A stretch of 64,000 bases of DNA from Cytidiella melzeri. Lineage: Eukaryota; Basidiomycota; Agaricomycetes; Polyporales; Irpicaceae. Both the position numbers and the translations under genes were made by a program. The notes below the pieces were generated by a model. The model had not been told where the DNA came from. It did not search any database and saw only the letters and a list, made by a program, of their open reading frames with translations. Below, piece after piece: positions 33,805 to 45,500 of this stretch. Position 1 is the stretch's first letter. Every line of letters starts with the position of its first letter. Location: positions 231,738 to 295,737 of the forward strand of contig JABYQR010000013.1 of NCBI GenBank assembly GCA_022592445.1, written 5' to 3'.

Positions 33805-35751
33805 GCAGCGCGCTTCATGCGTGCGCTCTATCACCGCCTGGGCATAGAGACTGGTTTTACGACCGCCTATCATCCGCAAGGAAATGGCAAAGTTGAACGC
33901 AAAAACCAGGACATCAAACAGTATTTGCGTCTATTCTGTCAGCAACGACAAGACGACTGGGTCGATCATCTACCGGCAGCTGAGTTTGCACTCAACTCGC
34001 GAGTACATGCGGGTAATTCACAAACACCGTTTGAGGTTATCTACGGATAATGCCCTGACTTCATCATACCAGTCGGCAAGCAAAGCAATATCCCGTTGCT
34101 CGATGAGCGCCTTGACAATATGGCTCGAGTACGCAAAGACACCAAAGCAGCTCTTTGTCTAAGCAAAGAAAAGATGAAGCAACTCTACAAATCTGAGAAG
34201 CAATCTCCACGTGTCTTCCAGGTGGGCAACATGGTCTGGCTGAACGCTAAGAACATCCAGATCACCAGGCTACCCCTAAACTCAGTCCTCAACAACTCGG
34301 CCCGTACAAGGTCATTGAACGTATTGGCAATCTTGACTACAAGCTTGATCTACCCAGCTATCTCTGAATCCACCCCGTCTTTCATATCAACCGTCTAAGT
34401 CCCTGGCACAGCAACGGCAAAGACGTACCTCCACCTCCTGATCCTATTGTCATAGAAGGAGAAGAGCAGTACATTGTTGAGAAAGTGCTAGACAGCAGGC
34501 TACACGGACGATGGAAGAAACTGCAATTCCTGGTCAAATGGAAAGGGTGTTCAGACGGACACAATAGCTGGGAACCAGTAGAAAACCTCGAGAATAGTCA
34601 AGAAGCAATTGACAACTTCTACAAAGCAAACCCCGGAGCACCCCGGGTCATCAAAGCTTCACTCTTTGCGGATCTCCGCTCGCACTTTTGGGAATTCAAT
34701 ACCCAGACCGACCCCGCTTTCCTTTGCACGATCTATCCATCTACATATGATCTTAGCTGGGATGAAGGCAAACACATCGGTCTGGATATCTCAAGAACAT
34801 CACACTGACGGGTAACGTCGAGTCAATGACACCAGAAGGGGAGAAACTTCCTAGCATCCTTCTGACTAGACAATTGGGGCAATTCTTGTTGCGGAGCGAC
34901 TGCTGTGATACTGATAACCCTAAACAATGGTGGAGAAGAGGAGGAGTGGAAGTGGAAATAGATCTCCAACGACGACAACGAGGTCAAAGTCAATGATTAG
35001 CAGGCAAGCAGGCTCAGAGGCCGGATACTGGCAGTTCAAATGACGAAGTTAATATCATGCTTATACTAGGTTACATTGAGTAACTCACCTGGCAGTGCAA
35101 ATGATGAAGAGGTCAAGATGCAGAACCAGGGAGGGTAAGGGGTACTATATATACTGTGTCTGGGTGGTCTGTGCACCAGTTCCCACACTAGGGACTGGAG
35201 TAACTGTGGGGCTGGAGTAACAATAGAACAATAAGGGACCAGGGTAACTGTCAAGGACCTGAGTAACTGTCAAGGACCAGAGTAACTGTCAAGGACCAGA
35301 GTAACTGTCAAGAACCAGAGTAACTGTCAAGGACCAGGGTACAGAGAACAATAGAGTTATAACAATGGAACAATAGAACAATAGAATAGGAACAATAGAA
35401 CAATAAAACCTGGGGGAATCCCTATCAATGGAAGAAGAACAATAGAACAATAGCCTAGGTTAATCTGGAACCGCTCCAGACTGAGTCTAGGGTTTGGGTC
35501 TGGACTATTGATAAATAAGGCAGGATGTCACGTGACCCGGGTTAGGGTTAGGTCCGGTAACACTCCTAGCCGGAAAATAAGCGCTCTAGATAGGCGCCTA
35601 AGGCTGTAAACTTGTGACATTGTTGGAAAAATCCGGTCTCTGTTGGACTATCCATGTCAATTATGCTGAATCCCTGTAGACGGGTAGAAGACCTCTATCA
35701 CCACAGCACAGTGATGCTTCGCGAGGATGCTTGATTTTAGGAGGGGGGTAA
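33805..35751 (+). pseudogene. E2' remnant: integrase 3' half and chromodomain, with LTR-C inside
   Basis: Begins inside the integrase core (AARFMRALYHRLGIET) at a point equivalent to 31877 and runs to the chromodomain (FLVKWKGCSDGHNSWEP) and the polypurine tract. It is collinear with 31877-33045 with scattered substitutions, a TAA after FEVIYG (34048) and a frameshift near 34262. LTR-C (34887-35659) splits the 3' untranslated part. The chromodomain aromatic/charged positions are mostly kept, but a Tyr in the KWxGY motif reads Cys. Right-hand rest of the element that received the nested insertion. Confidence 0.85.
34887..35659 (-). mobile_element. Solo LTR of family C, copy C1
   Basis: Bounded by ATTCT (34882-34886) and ATTAT (35660-35664), 4 of 5 matching. 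The uninterrupted E2 copy reads straight through here. The left end could lie up to 3 bp further right. Orientation is inferred: on the minus strand it starts TGACATGGATAG, similar to family B, and has TATATATAG followed by CATCTTGACCTCTT, shared with the family B leader. Confidence 0.82.
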
Positions 35752-36509
35752 TGTCATGGATGGCCTGACTAGCCCTTAACATTTGCAATTTACCTCTTGT
35801 TTTTATCTGTAAAACTCCGGGCTACAACCCAGTTGCAATTCTCTCTGCATAAAACTCCTTTGCACGTCTATTAAGCACCCGTATCATGTGGCTTAGACGC
35901 TCCACAAGGTCACATTACTTGCTACTACGTCACACTGGCATGTGACTTAGCTTAAGTAAGACAACATGGCTACAAGCACATGGCTCAGCCTATAGCTAGG
36001 GTTTGACATCATAGATACTGTTCACATGGGCTCCTTATTGTTCTTTCCCTATTGTTCTCTTTATGGAAGGATGTTCTCACAGGTGTGGGAATGGAATACA
36101 ATAGTTGGTCACCTTTTAGATAGATTCTCTCACGAGTAGAGTTCTTGGCAAGGTCTAGACAATAGCTATTGTTCTCCTTTAGGTAGTTCTTTTGTTCTTC
36201 GTTCACACGGCTTCTTGCAAAGCCTGCCCTCAACATGGTCTGTGCGCAGGTCCCTGAAGTCTATATATACTGCTACATGTATGCTTCTAGCCCCCTATCT
36301 TGACCTCTTGGTCTTTACTGGCCTAGGTAAGCTACCCCCTCTTGTACTATATAGCTGGTAGTACAAATACTAACTTGGTCTTTACTGGGCTAGACATCTG
36401 CATAAGGTTTATAGCTGGTGAGAGTATTGAGCTTCATGCCTACTACTACCACTTTGTCGTCATCCACTTCATGTCCCTGTTTGTCACGTCGAGCCTTGTC
36501 TCCGTGTCA
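35752..36509 (+). repeat. Right-hand LTR of the E2 composite (copy B4)
   Basis: 758 bp, TGTCATGGATGG...GTGTCA, followed by AGTTG (36510-36514), matching the left flank of copy B2. Its first 100 bp are closer to B2 than to B3 by eye. Confidence 0.92.
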
Positions 36510-36514
36510 AGTTG

Positions 36515-37089
36515 AGTTGTCAACAATACTCAATCAGTACAGATAATGACCAGTGATTGATGCAGTGGGTAGTGGCCCAAAAATATTGATATGAAAGTGG
36601 TCATTGAAAGCAGTAGCCAACGGCAAAGTACAAGCTTTAGGGACTGGAGTACAATGAATATTATTCAGGATACAGTCCTTGCATGGAGTTTCTGTGCAGT
36701 CAGTAATATGAGTTATAATAATCAGTTTGGATGTTTCAAGTAATTTGTTTATCTGGAAGTAACTGATGTGACCGAGTTTTTTATGAGCTCAAACATTGTT
36801 ATCCCAGACTTATGCACACTTAAAGACATCATAAGAGTAGACAAGAGCGAGTATATTTGATTTTTGTATTATAGCTACGCAAGACATGTTTGAATTGTAT
36901 ATAGTACAAGTATTTGAAAAGAAAGTAAAGCAATAATCAGAGTCCAATTTTGAGACACTAATAAGTGTAAAGGGTAGCAGTAAGTTGTAGTAGACATTCT
37001 TTAGCAATAGATGAGTAAGCATACCATTTTCTTGTTCCACTTTAAGTATCATGTTGCCAGCGAGTTTGAGACTTAGTTGCTCTGAGTTG
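36515..37089 (-). pseudogene. Copia-1 integrase start and pre-integrase region
   Basis: Minus strand. Near 36600, IFGPLPTASITGHYLY and LSIVDNS hold the first integrase Asp region and run into RWLTLAP on the far side of E2. Upstream, LLKNVYYNLLLPFTLISVSKL (about 36985-36925) matches the Copia block after the protease (LxNVLYVPxLxxNLISVSKL). A zinc site is not clear. The frame is broken between the two. The right edge is the target duplication of LTR-C2. Confidence 0.8.
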
Positions 37090-37864
37090 TGCCGCAGAGC
37101 AACTGCTTCTAGACTGATAAACCCTAAACAAGGGTAGAGTGGATGTGGTGTGGAAGTGGAAAGGGATCTCCAACAACGATAACGAGGTCAAAGTCAATGA
37201 TAAGCAGGCAAGCAGGCACAGAGGCCGGATACTAGCAGTGCAAATGACAGAGTTAATAGGTATAAAACTAAGTTACATACAGTAACTCACCTAGCAGTGC
37301 AAATGACAGAGAGGTCAAGATGCAGAGCTAGGGAGAGTAAGGTCTACTATATATACTGTGTCTGGATGGTCTGTGCGCAAGTTCCCACACTAGGGACTGG
37401 AGTAATTGTGGGGCTGGAGTAACAATAGAACAATAAATGACCAGGATAACAATCAGGGACCAGGGTACATAGAACAGTAGAACTAGAACAATAGAACAAT
37501 AGAACAATAGAACAGGAACAATAGAACAATAGAAACTGGGGGAATCCCTGGGGAATCCCTAACAATAGACCAAAGACAATAGACAGAAGACAATAGGACA
37601 ATAAGAACCGGGAAAATCCCTGGGCAATCCCAATAGAAGGGGAACACTAGAACAATAGCCTAGGTTGATCTGGAAGTGCTCCAGATTGAGTCTAGGGTTT
37701 GGGGCTGGACTATGGATAAATAAGGCAGGATGTCATGTGACCTGGGTTAGGGTTAGGTCCGGTAATAGTCCTAGCCGGAAAATAAGCACTCTAGATAGGT
37801 GCCTGATACTGTAAACTGGTGACTGTGATGGAAAAATCCGGTCTCTGTTGGGCTATCCATGTCA
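37090..37864 (-). mobile_element. Solo LTR of family C, copy C2
   Basis: Flanked by a perfect 5-bp AGTTG (37085-37089 and 37865-37869). TGCCGCAGAG...CCATGTCA on the plus strand. Homologous to C1 throughout. It separates Copia-1 protease from the pre-integrase region. Confidence 0.88.
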
Positions 37865-37869
37865 AGTTG

Positions 37870-39463
37870 GCAACAGTAAGTAAGATAGTTAGTACTGAGT
37901 GAATGTTGAAAAGTAAGTCACACTATGGCATACAGTGAACTGTAGCACCAGTATCGATGATGTGAACGGACTTGTCAGACGAAGAAGTTGCAAACAGTGG
38001 AAGTAAAGTTGAAGAAATGGTAGCAAGACTTACGTGCATATTGATGTCTGCATCAGAGAGAGACTCAATCCACGCGCCCTGACTGTTGCGTCCACTGCCT
38101 GAAGCAACAGGAGCGGAAGTGGTGTAGGTATCAAGGTCACCAGGAGCCAAAGAAGGATAAGCAATGGCAGCAGCAGCCATGGACTTAGCGCCAGCAGTCA
38201 GCTTCTTGCCTTGAGCAACAGCACTGGCAACTGTTTTACAAGTGATGCCCTTCTTCTTCATAGCAGCCTGGGACTTCTTATTCCAAGGCGGAGGATAGGT
38301 CGGCATCATATGGCTGGGCTGGCCGAAGCAGTTCTTCTGCTCAGAACCCGCGGGCTTGTCCTTTGAGTAAGGTGCCGCAGCGGTGCAAGCAATAGTTGTC
38401 ATTTTTGCTGAGTGCTTGACCGCAGCCTTGCCCTTGGCATGCAAAGCTGAAGAAGTATGGGTGTAGCTCTTCTCTTTCAAGACAAACCTTGTAGAACCCT
38501 TAGACTCAGAAGTCTTCAGAGGAAGAGTGAGTCGCCAGTCTGTGAGCTTGCGACAAAGCTCAGTAGTGAGTGCATTGAGCCTAGCAGTACTTCTCTCCAG
38601 CAGGAGTGGAAGCGCAAATGCCCACCTTGTAGTTTTGACAAGTGGTGTTTTAGGCAGAAGGAATGATGCCAACCATGATGACGTAGAAAATGTGGTCAGG
38701 GATGTCGATGCCGGCAGCAATGAGCTTGCTGCAGATATTGTTGTTGTTGTTGAAAAGCTTGTCCATCTCATAGATAGAACGACAAAGGTTGAAGAGTTGA
38801 TTTAAGATTTGTTTGTGTTGGACACAGTGGTATTTAGATCTAAGCGTTTGCGCAGTTTGTCCATAAGCACATGTGGCTTGTACTCGTTGAGATAGTTTAC
38901 CATGACTGAGTCAGCGATATGACCAGCCAAGACATTGAAGACAGCCCTAGTGACCTCTTGAGGCACAGTCAGGCCGCCTCAGAGCGTGTGGGACTCCAGT
39001 ATGGTCAACATAGCCGTCTTGACGCGGAATTTCTACATTGGCCAAGTGTCAACTCCAGTGAGTTTGCAAACATCAGAGAAGGCTTTATTGATGTTGCTCA
39101 GGGACATAGTAAAGTCTTTGTCCTGGCCAGGTGGCCTAGACAGAAGTTGTGACACTGCACACGTTGAGTTAGTGCCTCCCAAACTGGATGGTGGCAGCGG
39201 AGATCCACCAGGAGAGCCACAACGGGGAGGAGGTGTTGTAGGATGGTGAGACAAATGTTGCTTACGTCGTTTCCTGCACCTCTCTTCCTTGTCCATGGGG
39301 TTGTCATTGCTGTCATCATCTTCTCCATTAGGGAAATAACAACAGTTGTCATTGCAAAGAGTATCAAAAGGGGTACAGTGACAATCAGCCGGGGGTGCAG
39401 AGATGTGACGAGTACCAGGGATTGTTTCACAGTCCTCAGAGCGCAACAAGCAACCATTGTTGT
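37870..39463 (-). pseudogene. Copia-1 Gag and protease
   Basis: On the minus strand the open stretch 38771-37923 ends HIIDTGATVHCMP, the Copia protease active site (DTGA). Before it lies an Ala/Lys/Ser-rich nucleocapsid-like region with CFGQPSHMMP, a poor remnant of a CCHC knuckle. Upstream, broken frames carry Gag text: CKLTGVDTWPM, then KFRVKTAML, TRAVFNVLAGHIADSV and NYLNEYKPHVLMDKLRKRL. Further upstream, 39449-39260 encodes a Cys-rich segment (CTPFDTLCNDNCCYFPNG) and a basic run (DKEERCRKRRK). Several stops and shifts. LTR-B5 interrupts the 5' part at 39463. Confidence 0.75.
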
Positions 39464-40219
39464 TGACACGGAGACAAGGCTCGACGTGACAAACAGGGGC
39501 GCAAGGTGGATGACGACAAAGTGGTGGTGGTAGGCGTGAAGCTCAATACTCTCACCAGCTATAAACCTTATGCAGATGTCTAGCCCAGTAAAGACCAAGT
39601 TAGTATTTGTACTACCAGCTATATAGTACAAGAGGGGGTGGCTTACCTAGGCCAGTAAAGACCAAGAGGTCAAGATGGGGGGCTAGAAGCATACATGTAG
39701 CAGTATATATAGACTTCAGGGACCTGCGCACAGACCATGTTGAGGGCAGGCTTTGCAAGAAGCCGTGTGAACGAAGAACAAAAGAACTACCTAAAAGAGA
39801 ACAATAGCTATTGTCTAGACCTTGCCAAGAACTCTACTCGTGAGAGAATCTATCTAAAAGGTGACCAACTATTGTATTCCATTCCCACACTTGTGAGAAC
39901 ATCCTTCCATAAAGAGAACAATAAGGAAAGAACAAAAGGAGTCCATGTGGACGTCATCTATGACGTCAAACCCTAGCTATGGGCTGAGCCATGTGGTTGT
40001 AGCCATGTGGTCTTACTTAAGCTAAGTCACATGCCAGTGTGACGTAGTAGCAAGTAATGTGACCTTGTGGAGCATCTAAGCCACGTGATACGGGCGCTTA
40101 ATAGACGTGCAAAGGAGTTTGTGCAGAGAAGGTTGCAACTGAGCTGCAGCCCGGAGTTTTATAGATAAAAACAAGAGGTAAATTGCGAAAATTAAGGGCT
40201 AGTCAGGCCATCCATGACA
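39464..40219 (-). mobile_element. Solo LTR of family B, inverted (copy B5)
   Basis: On the minus strand TGTCATGGATGGCC (40219) to GTCTCCGTGTCA (39464), 756 bp. A perfect 5-bp duplication GTTGT lies at 39459-39463 and 40220-40224. Same family as the E2 LTRs, opposite orientation. Confidence 0.93.
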
Positions 40220-40247
40220 GTTGTCAGAAAGACCAGTGGGCTGCTTG

Positions 40248-40873
40248 ATGGTGTCAGGGAAGGAGGAGGAGGACAGAGGGAAGGACAAGGACAACAACAG
40301 GGATGTTGCAATGGCTGAGGCCTCCGTGGCTGAGTACGTCGTTGAGAATCCGTGCAACTGGTGCAACAAGGCTGGGGTGGACTGCTACTGGAGGAGCAAC
40401 CGCAACGGATTGTTGTGCCAGAGGTGCAACAAGGACAAGACAAGATGCGAGATTGGATGGCATCAGATGAAGGAGTTGTACGCTGCAATCTTGAAGTGGA
40501 TTGTTGCCCCTTCACTGGCCAAGACATCGTTGGGGAACTCAGAAGGATTTGGATCACAGAAGAGGAAAGGTCCAGAGGTGGGTCTGAGCAACCCAAGGAA
40601 GAAGAAGAATCAGGCTTCATTGCAGAGAAGGTAGGCAAACTCGTGCAGCTGATTAAGTTTGGGGACAAGGGTTTGGCCCACAAGTTGAAAACCACGGGGG
40701 AGATAGCCTGGTCGCTTGAAGACATCCAGGACCTTTTGAGGAAGTTGATCAGGGTTGCTTGCACACAGACCGAGCTGCTGCAAAGTTACCTCAAGAAGCC
40801 AGAGCTGGAGTCTGATTCAGGGTCAGACAAACGGCTGTCAAAGGCAGAGGGAAAGAAATGGGCAAAAAAGTAG
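40248..40873 (+). CDS. Zn(II)2Cys6-spaced cysteine protein, probably frameshifted
   Basis: From the ATG at 40248 the frame gives CNWCNKAGVDC, ten residues, then CQRCNKDKTRC: C-X2-C-X6-C-X10-C-X2-C-X6-C, which meets the fungal Zn(II)2Cys6 spacing exactly. A basic NLS-like stretch (KRKGPEVGLSNPRKKK) follows and the frame stops at 40634. In the +2 frame, acidic and then helical text continues (FIAEKVGKLVQLIKFGDKG, LLRKLIRVACTQTELLQS) to a TAG at 40873, then A/T-rich 3' sequence with AATAAA. So either a frameshift or a missed intron (donor-like GTAGGC near 40632) divides one protein. Likely a DNA-binding regulator or a transposon-associated zinc protein. Its 5' end may be cut by LTR-B5. Confidence 0.5.
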
Positions 40874-41486
40874 ATAAAAAACTTTTTTTTGGTCTTTCAT
40901 TGTAAAATAAATCTCTTTGTATGATATTAAGTTCCTATGTACAATAATACATAACATTCTTTCATGTGTATTCAGAATATTCATTTGTTGTAGATAATGT
41001 GTATATTGCTCTTATGTATCTTCTTATCTCATTATTCTCAAAGTATATTCATGAGATTATGCCAATGGCTTATGTGTACATTGTGTAGTCATATGTTGAT
41101 CTGGTTATGAAGGACTGTCTATACTGAGCTTATATATTATGTATAGTTATCTGATAGGCATGGGTTCTCATAGGTATGTACACATATTATGCTTGACAGG
41201 TAACAGCTATTGCACAGATCCATTTTTGTGGATGTATATATATCATCTCCTGCAAATTTGCAGGAAATGTATGAGTACAGACATTCATTCTAAATGGTCA
41301 TTTATACCACCAAGTCACAACTCCAAAGAAATTGTACTTGAGGTATATCCATTGCTACAGCCATAGCTGCATGGAATACATATCTATAATGTGATGTAAA
41401 TATGTGGTCAATGTATGCTTCTTTAACAGCAGTTACATTGTAATGCTGGCAGCTATCCCCTACTTTGGGATCAATCCTTCCTTTCT
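40874..41486. other. AT-rich stretch, no gene
   Basis: Contains AATAAA-type 3' sequence for the preceding ORF at 40905-40912. The rest is AT-rich without a recognisable feature. Confidence 0.45.
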
Positions 41487-42550
41487 ACTAGTGTTAGCAA
41501 GCCCGGCAAATGGCAAGTATAATTCCTGAAGATTGCATGGATTATTAATTTTTGAGCCAGATTTGTAAGTAAACTTGCTGCTCGTAGCAGCTTGACTAAG
41601 TAATTTTGTAAATTGCTTCTTTGATGAATAATGTAGTAAGTTGGTGGTTTGTCTTCACTGGAGCACACAATGATTTAGAAAAGGAGAACAACTGTGCAGT
41701 ATTGTTTGCAGTGTGACAATGGGTCTGAGAACACAGTTAAAATAAGCTTGTGGAGTAGAGCGTAGAGACAAAATTTGTTCATTGTGTGTCTTCCTTGTAA
41801 TGGTGTTGAATTATGTTCAGTGATTTAGATACAATTTGGGCAAACTGCAGGAGCAGGGTTGCATGTGATTATGCTACTAATAGAAAATTGAATAAGTCAT
41901 ATAGCCTGAAATAGTCAGTGACTTTGTTTCTGGTAATAACCTTGCCAAGTAATCTGGTCATGAATATTGACTGTACTGAGGACATTCGCTATTGGTGACA
42001 CCTTTGATGAGCAACTTGATCTGGGATATTGTGACTGTCCTACAATTGATAAGTTTGTTTGCAGGAAAAGGAGCCAAACATTGATAAAGGTAGCCACCAA
42101 TGGTAGCAAGGGGCTTCACATATCTTATCATCAATTACAATTCCTGAAGAATGAAGAAGAATTGTTCCAGTGTACTCCAGCACATTGATGTTTTTCCAGA
42201 TGTGACCCTTTTGTTCCCCAAAGTGTGGGAATTTGATGGGATTATACAAACAGTAACAGCCTCAATGTCAAAGCAATGACTATAGTTAGATTGCATTACA
42301 CTGACTTTGTTATTATAACTTTGTATCAGATAACTTTTGCAATCAAAATACACTCATTGAATTTGACAGACTGCAAGTGGGTGAAAATTTGTACAAATCA
42401 TACATCATTGGATAGCCCTATCTCTCAGCCACATCCTGGTACAAAAATCCTGTCAATTGAAGCGAAACTGAGCAAGTTACGGTCAGTCTACTGCAGAAAA
42501 ATCACTAAGACTTAGATTCAAACTCCACTCTTGCTGGCACATGATGTCAA
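41487..42550 (+). mobile_element. Family F, copy F3 (left outer arm plus centre, no tandem units)
   Basis: Starts ACTAGTGTTAGCAAGCCCGG, runs through the outer arm and then the central block (AATTCCTGAAGAATGAAG at 42139), and stops at GATGTCAA, where F2 begins. F2 probably inserted into it or joined by rearrangement. No coding potential that I can support. Confidence 0.65.
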
Positions 42551-45500
42551 ACTAGCGTTAGCAAGGCCGGCAAGCGGCAAGTACAATTCCTGAAGATTGA
42601 ATGAAATATTACTTTTTGAGCCAGATTTGTGAGTAAACAAACTTGGTGCTGGTAGCAGCCTGAACAAGTAATTTTGTTGGGAATAGCTTCTTCAATGAGT
42701 AATGTTTAGTAAGTTGGTGGTTTGTCTTCACTGGAGCACACAATCATTCATGAAAGAAGAGGGACTGTGCTGTATTGTTTGAAGTGCAACAATGGGTGTG
42801 AGCACAGAATTAAAACAAGTTTGTGGAGTAGAGCATGGAGATAAAGATTTTTTGACATGTGTCTTCTTTTGGTGGTGTTGAACTATATTAGATAATCTAG
42901 ATTAAATTTGGTTAACTGCAGGAGCAGGGTTACAAGTGGTTTTGTTATTGATAGCAAATTGAATAAATCATATAGTGTGAAACAGTCAATTGCACCTGTG
43001 ACTTTGTTACCAAAAACAACCTCAGTAAACAACTGTTCCTGGTAAGGATCTTGCCAAGCCATCTGGTCATGAATATTGACTGTGTTACAGGCATTTGCTA
43101 TTGGTGACACCTTTGATAGGCAACTTGATCCGGGATAAAGTGACTGTACTACAATTGATAAGTTTCATTGCAGGAAAAGGAGCCATACATTGATGAAGGT
43201 AGTCACCAATGGTAGCAAGGGGCTTCATCTATCTTGTCATTAATTTTGTGCAGTGTTCATTGCTGATTCTAGAAAATTACTTGTTTCAAGAATGAAGGGC
43301 TGTAGGGTGTCTCATGAGATAATTTGGTAGAACATGTTACATGTGTTCTGTTGATGTCTGCACTGCCTCACCCCCATTGGAGCCGCCACAGGTTGGATTC
43401 TGATTGTAACTCCTGCTTATAGAGCAACTAGTGGTGGTGAAAATGTATGGAAGAATCAAAGGCAGTGCTCTATGGCAATGTAACCATGTCCTGTTAATGT
43501 CTGCACTGCCTCACCCCCATTGGAGCTGCCACAGGCTGTGTTCTGATTGTAACTCCTCCTTAGAGAGCAGCTCATGGTTCTGAAACTTTGTGCAACAATC
43601 CGGCACAGTGGTTGTGGCTGATGCAACCATGTCCTGTTGATGTCTGAGCTGCATCACCCCTATTGGAACTGCCACAGATTGTGTTCTGATTGTAACTTCT
43701 GCTTAGAGAGTAGTGGTTGTGAAACCTTGTGAACCAATTGAATGCAGTGCTTGCTGCCAATGCAACCATGCACTGTTGATGTCTGAACTGCCTCACACCC
43801 ATTGAAACTGCCACAGCTGTAACTCCTGCTTGGAACTCAGTGGTTGTGAAACTTTGTGGACCAATTGAATGCAGTGCTGGCTGCTGATGAAGCCACATCC
43901 AGCTGATATCTGCACTACCTCACCCTTAACAGAGCTGCCACAGCTGTAACTCCTGCTTTGAACTCAGTGGTTTTGAAACTTTGTGGACCAATTGAATGCA
44001 GCGCTGGCTGCTGATGAAGCCACATCCAGCTGATATCTGCGCTACCTCACCCCCATCAGAGCTGCCACAGGCTGTGTTCTGATTGTAACTCTTGCTTATA
44101 GAGCAACTGGTGGTTGTGAAACTGTATGGAAGAATCAAAGGCAGTGCTTTATGCTGATGCTGATGCAACCACATCCTGTTGATGTCTGAACTGCTTCAGC
44201 CGCATTGGAACTGCCACAGGCTATGTTTTGATTTTATTTCCTCCTCAGAGAGCAACTCATGGTTGTGAAACTTTGTGCAACAATTTGACGCAGTGCTTGT
44301 TGCTGATGCAACCATGTCCTGTCAATGTCTGAACTGCCTCACCCTCATTGGAACTGCCACAGGCTGTGTTCTGATTGTAACTCTTGCTTAGAGAGCAATT
44401 AACAGTTGTGAAAATTGTGGAACAATCAGACGCAGCACTCACTGCTGATGCAGCCACAGGTTTGCATTGTCCAAGAATGTAGGGGTTGAGAATTTGTACT
44501 TAGCTTTTAATGTACTGATAATTCTTGCTCAGAGCCAACACTATGTGTGGCATGTCTTCTCATTGTATTCCTTGTTCAGGGAGCAAGCAATGTCTGTAGA
44601 TTGCTGCACATCAACCTGACCAGAATTTGACATCATTTGCCAGCAGGAGTGGAGTTTGAATCTGAGTCTGGATGACTTTGTTCAGTAGACTGGCCATAAC
44701 ATGCTTGATTCCACTTCAACTTACAGGATCTTTGTACCAGGATGTTGCCACAAGATAGGGCTAGCCAATGGTGTATTATATGTACAGGTTTGTACCCATA
44801 TGCAGTCTGTAAAAATCAAAACCTGCATTTTGATTGCAAAAGTGATCTGATACAAAGTTATAAAGAGCTGATAACAAGGCCAGTGTGATACCATCAGCTG
44901 GATTCATTGTTTTGTTATTGACACTGTTACTGTCTGTATTCTGCCATCAAATTCCCACACTTTGGGGGACAAAAAGGTCACATCTGAAAAGGCATCAATG
45001 TGCTGGAGCACACTGGAACAATTCTTCTTCATTCTTCAGGAATTGTAATTATGGTCAGGTACACGTACAGTCAAACTCCACTCTTGCTGGCACATGATGT
45101 CAAATTATGGTCAGGTACACGTACAGCAATCTACAGATATTGCCTGCTCCCTGAACAAACAATACAATCAGAAGACATGCCACAAATACTATTGGCTCTG
45201 AGCAAGAATCACCAGTACTTTGGAGGCTAACAAAACATTCTCTACCCCTTCATTCTTGAACAATGAATTTGTGGCTACATCAGCAGTGAGCACTGCATTT
45301 GATTGCTCCAGAAAGTTTTACTACCATAAGTTGCTCCCTAAACAGGAGTTAAAATCAGAACACAGCCTGTGACAGTTCCAATGGGGGTGAAGCAGTTCAG
45401 ACATTAACAGGACACATGTAACATGTTCTGGGAGTCAATCTAATGAAACACCCTTAAGCCCTTCATTCCTGAAGCAAGTAATTTTCTGTCATCAGCAGTG

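Larger units (their letters stand above)
25275..36514 (+). mobile_element. E2: composite Ty3/Gypsy chromovirus, three LTRs
   Basis: AGTTG lies at 25275-25279 and again at 36510-36514, so everything between entered (or grew from) one insertion in Copia-1 integrase. Order: LTR (25280-26036), ORF1, Gag, Pol, LTR (33046-33804), a partial second integrase/3' end, LTR (35752-36509). By eye the outer two LTRs resemble each other more than either resembles the middle one. Parsimonious reading: a second family member inserted in the integrase of the first, then homologous recombination removed one 5' half. Two younger solo LTRs (A and C) sit inside. Confidence 0.85.

Noticed and set aside
35541..37757. 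Interstitial telomere
   Set aside because: Only two full TTAGGG units, at the same place in two LTR-C copies. Part of the LTR, not a telomere remnant.
40192..40764. 190-codon minus-strand frame
   Set aside because: Antisense to the Zn2Cys6-like ORF. Ser/Pro/Cys-rich shadow of that frame and it runs into LTR-B5.
43350..44460. CRISPR-like regular array
   Set aside because: Units are ~140 bp, diverged throughout and without constant repeats and unique spacers. A minisatellite in a eukaryotic repeat.
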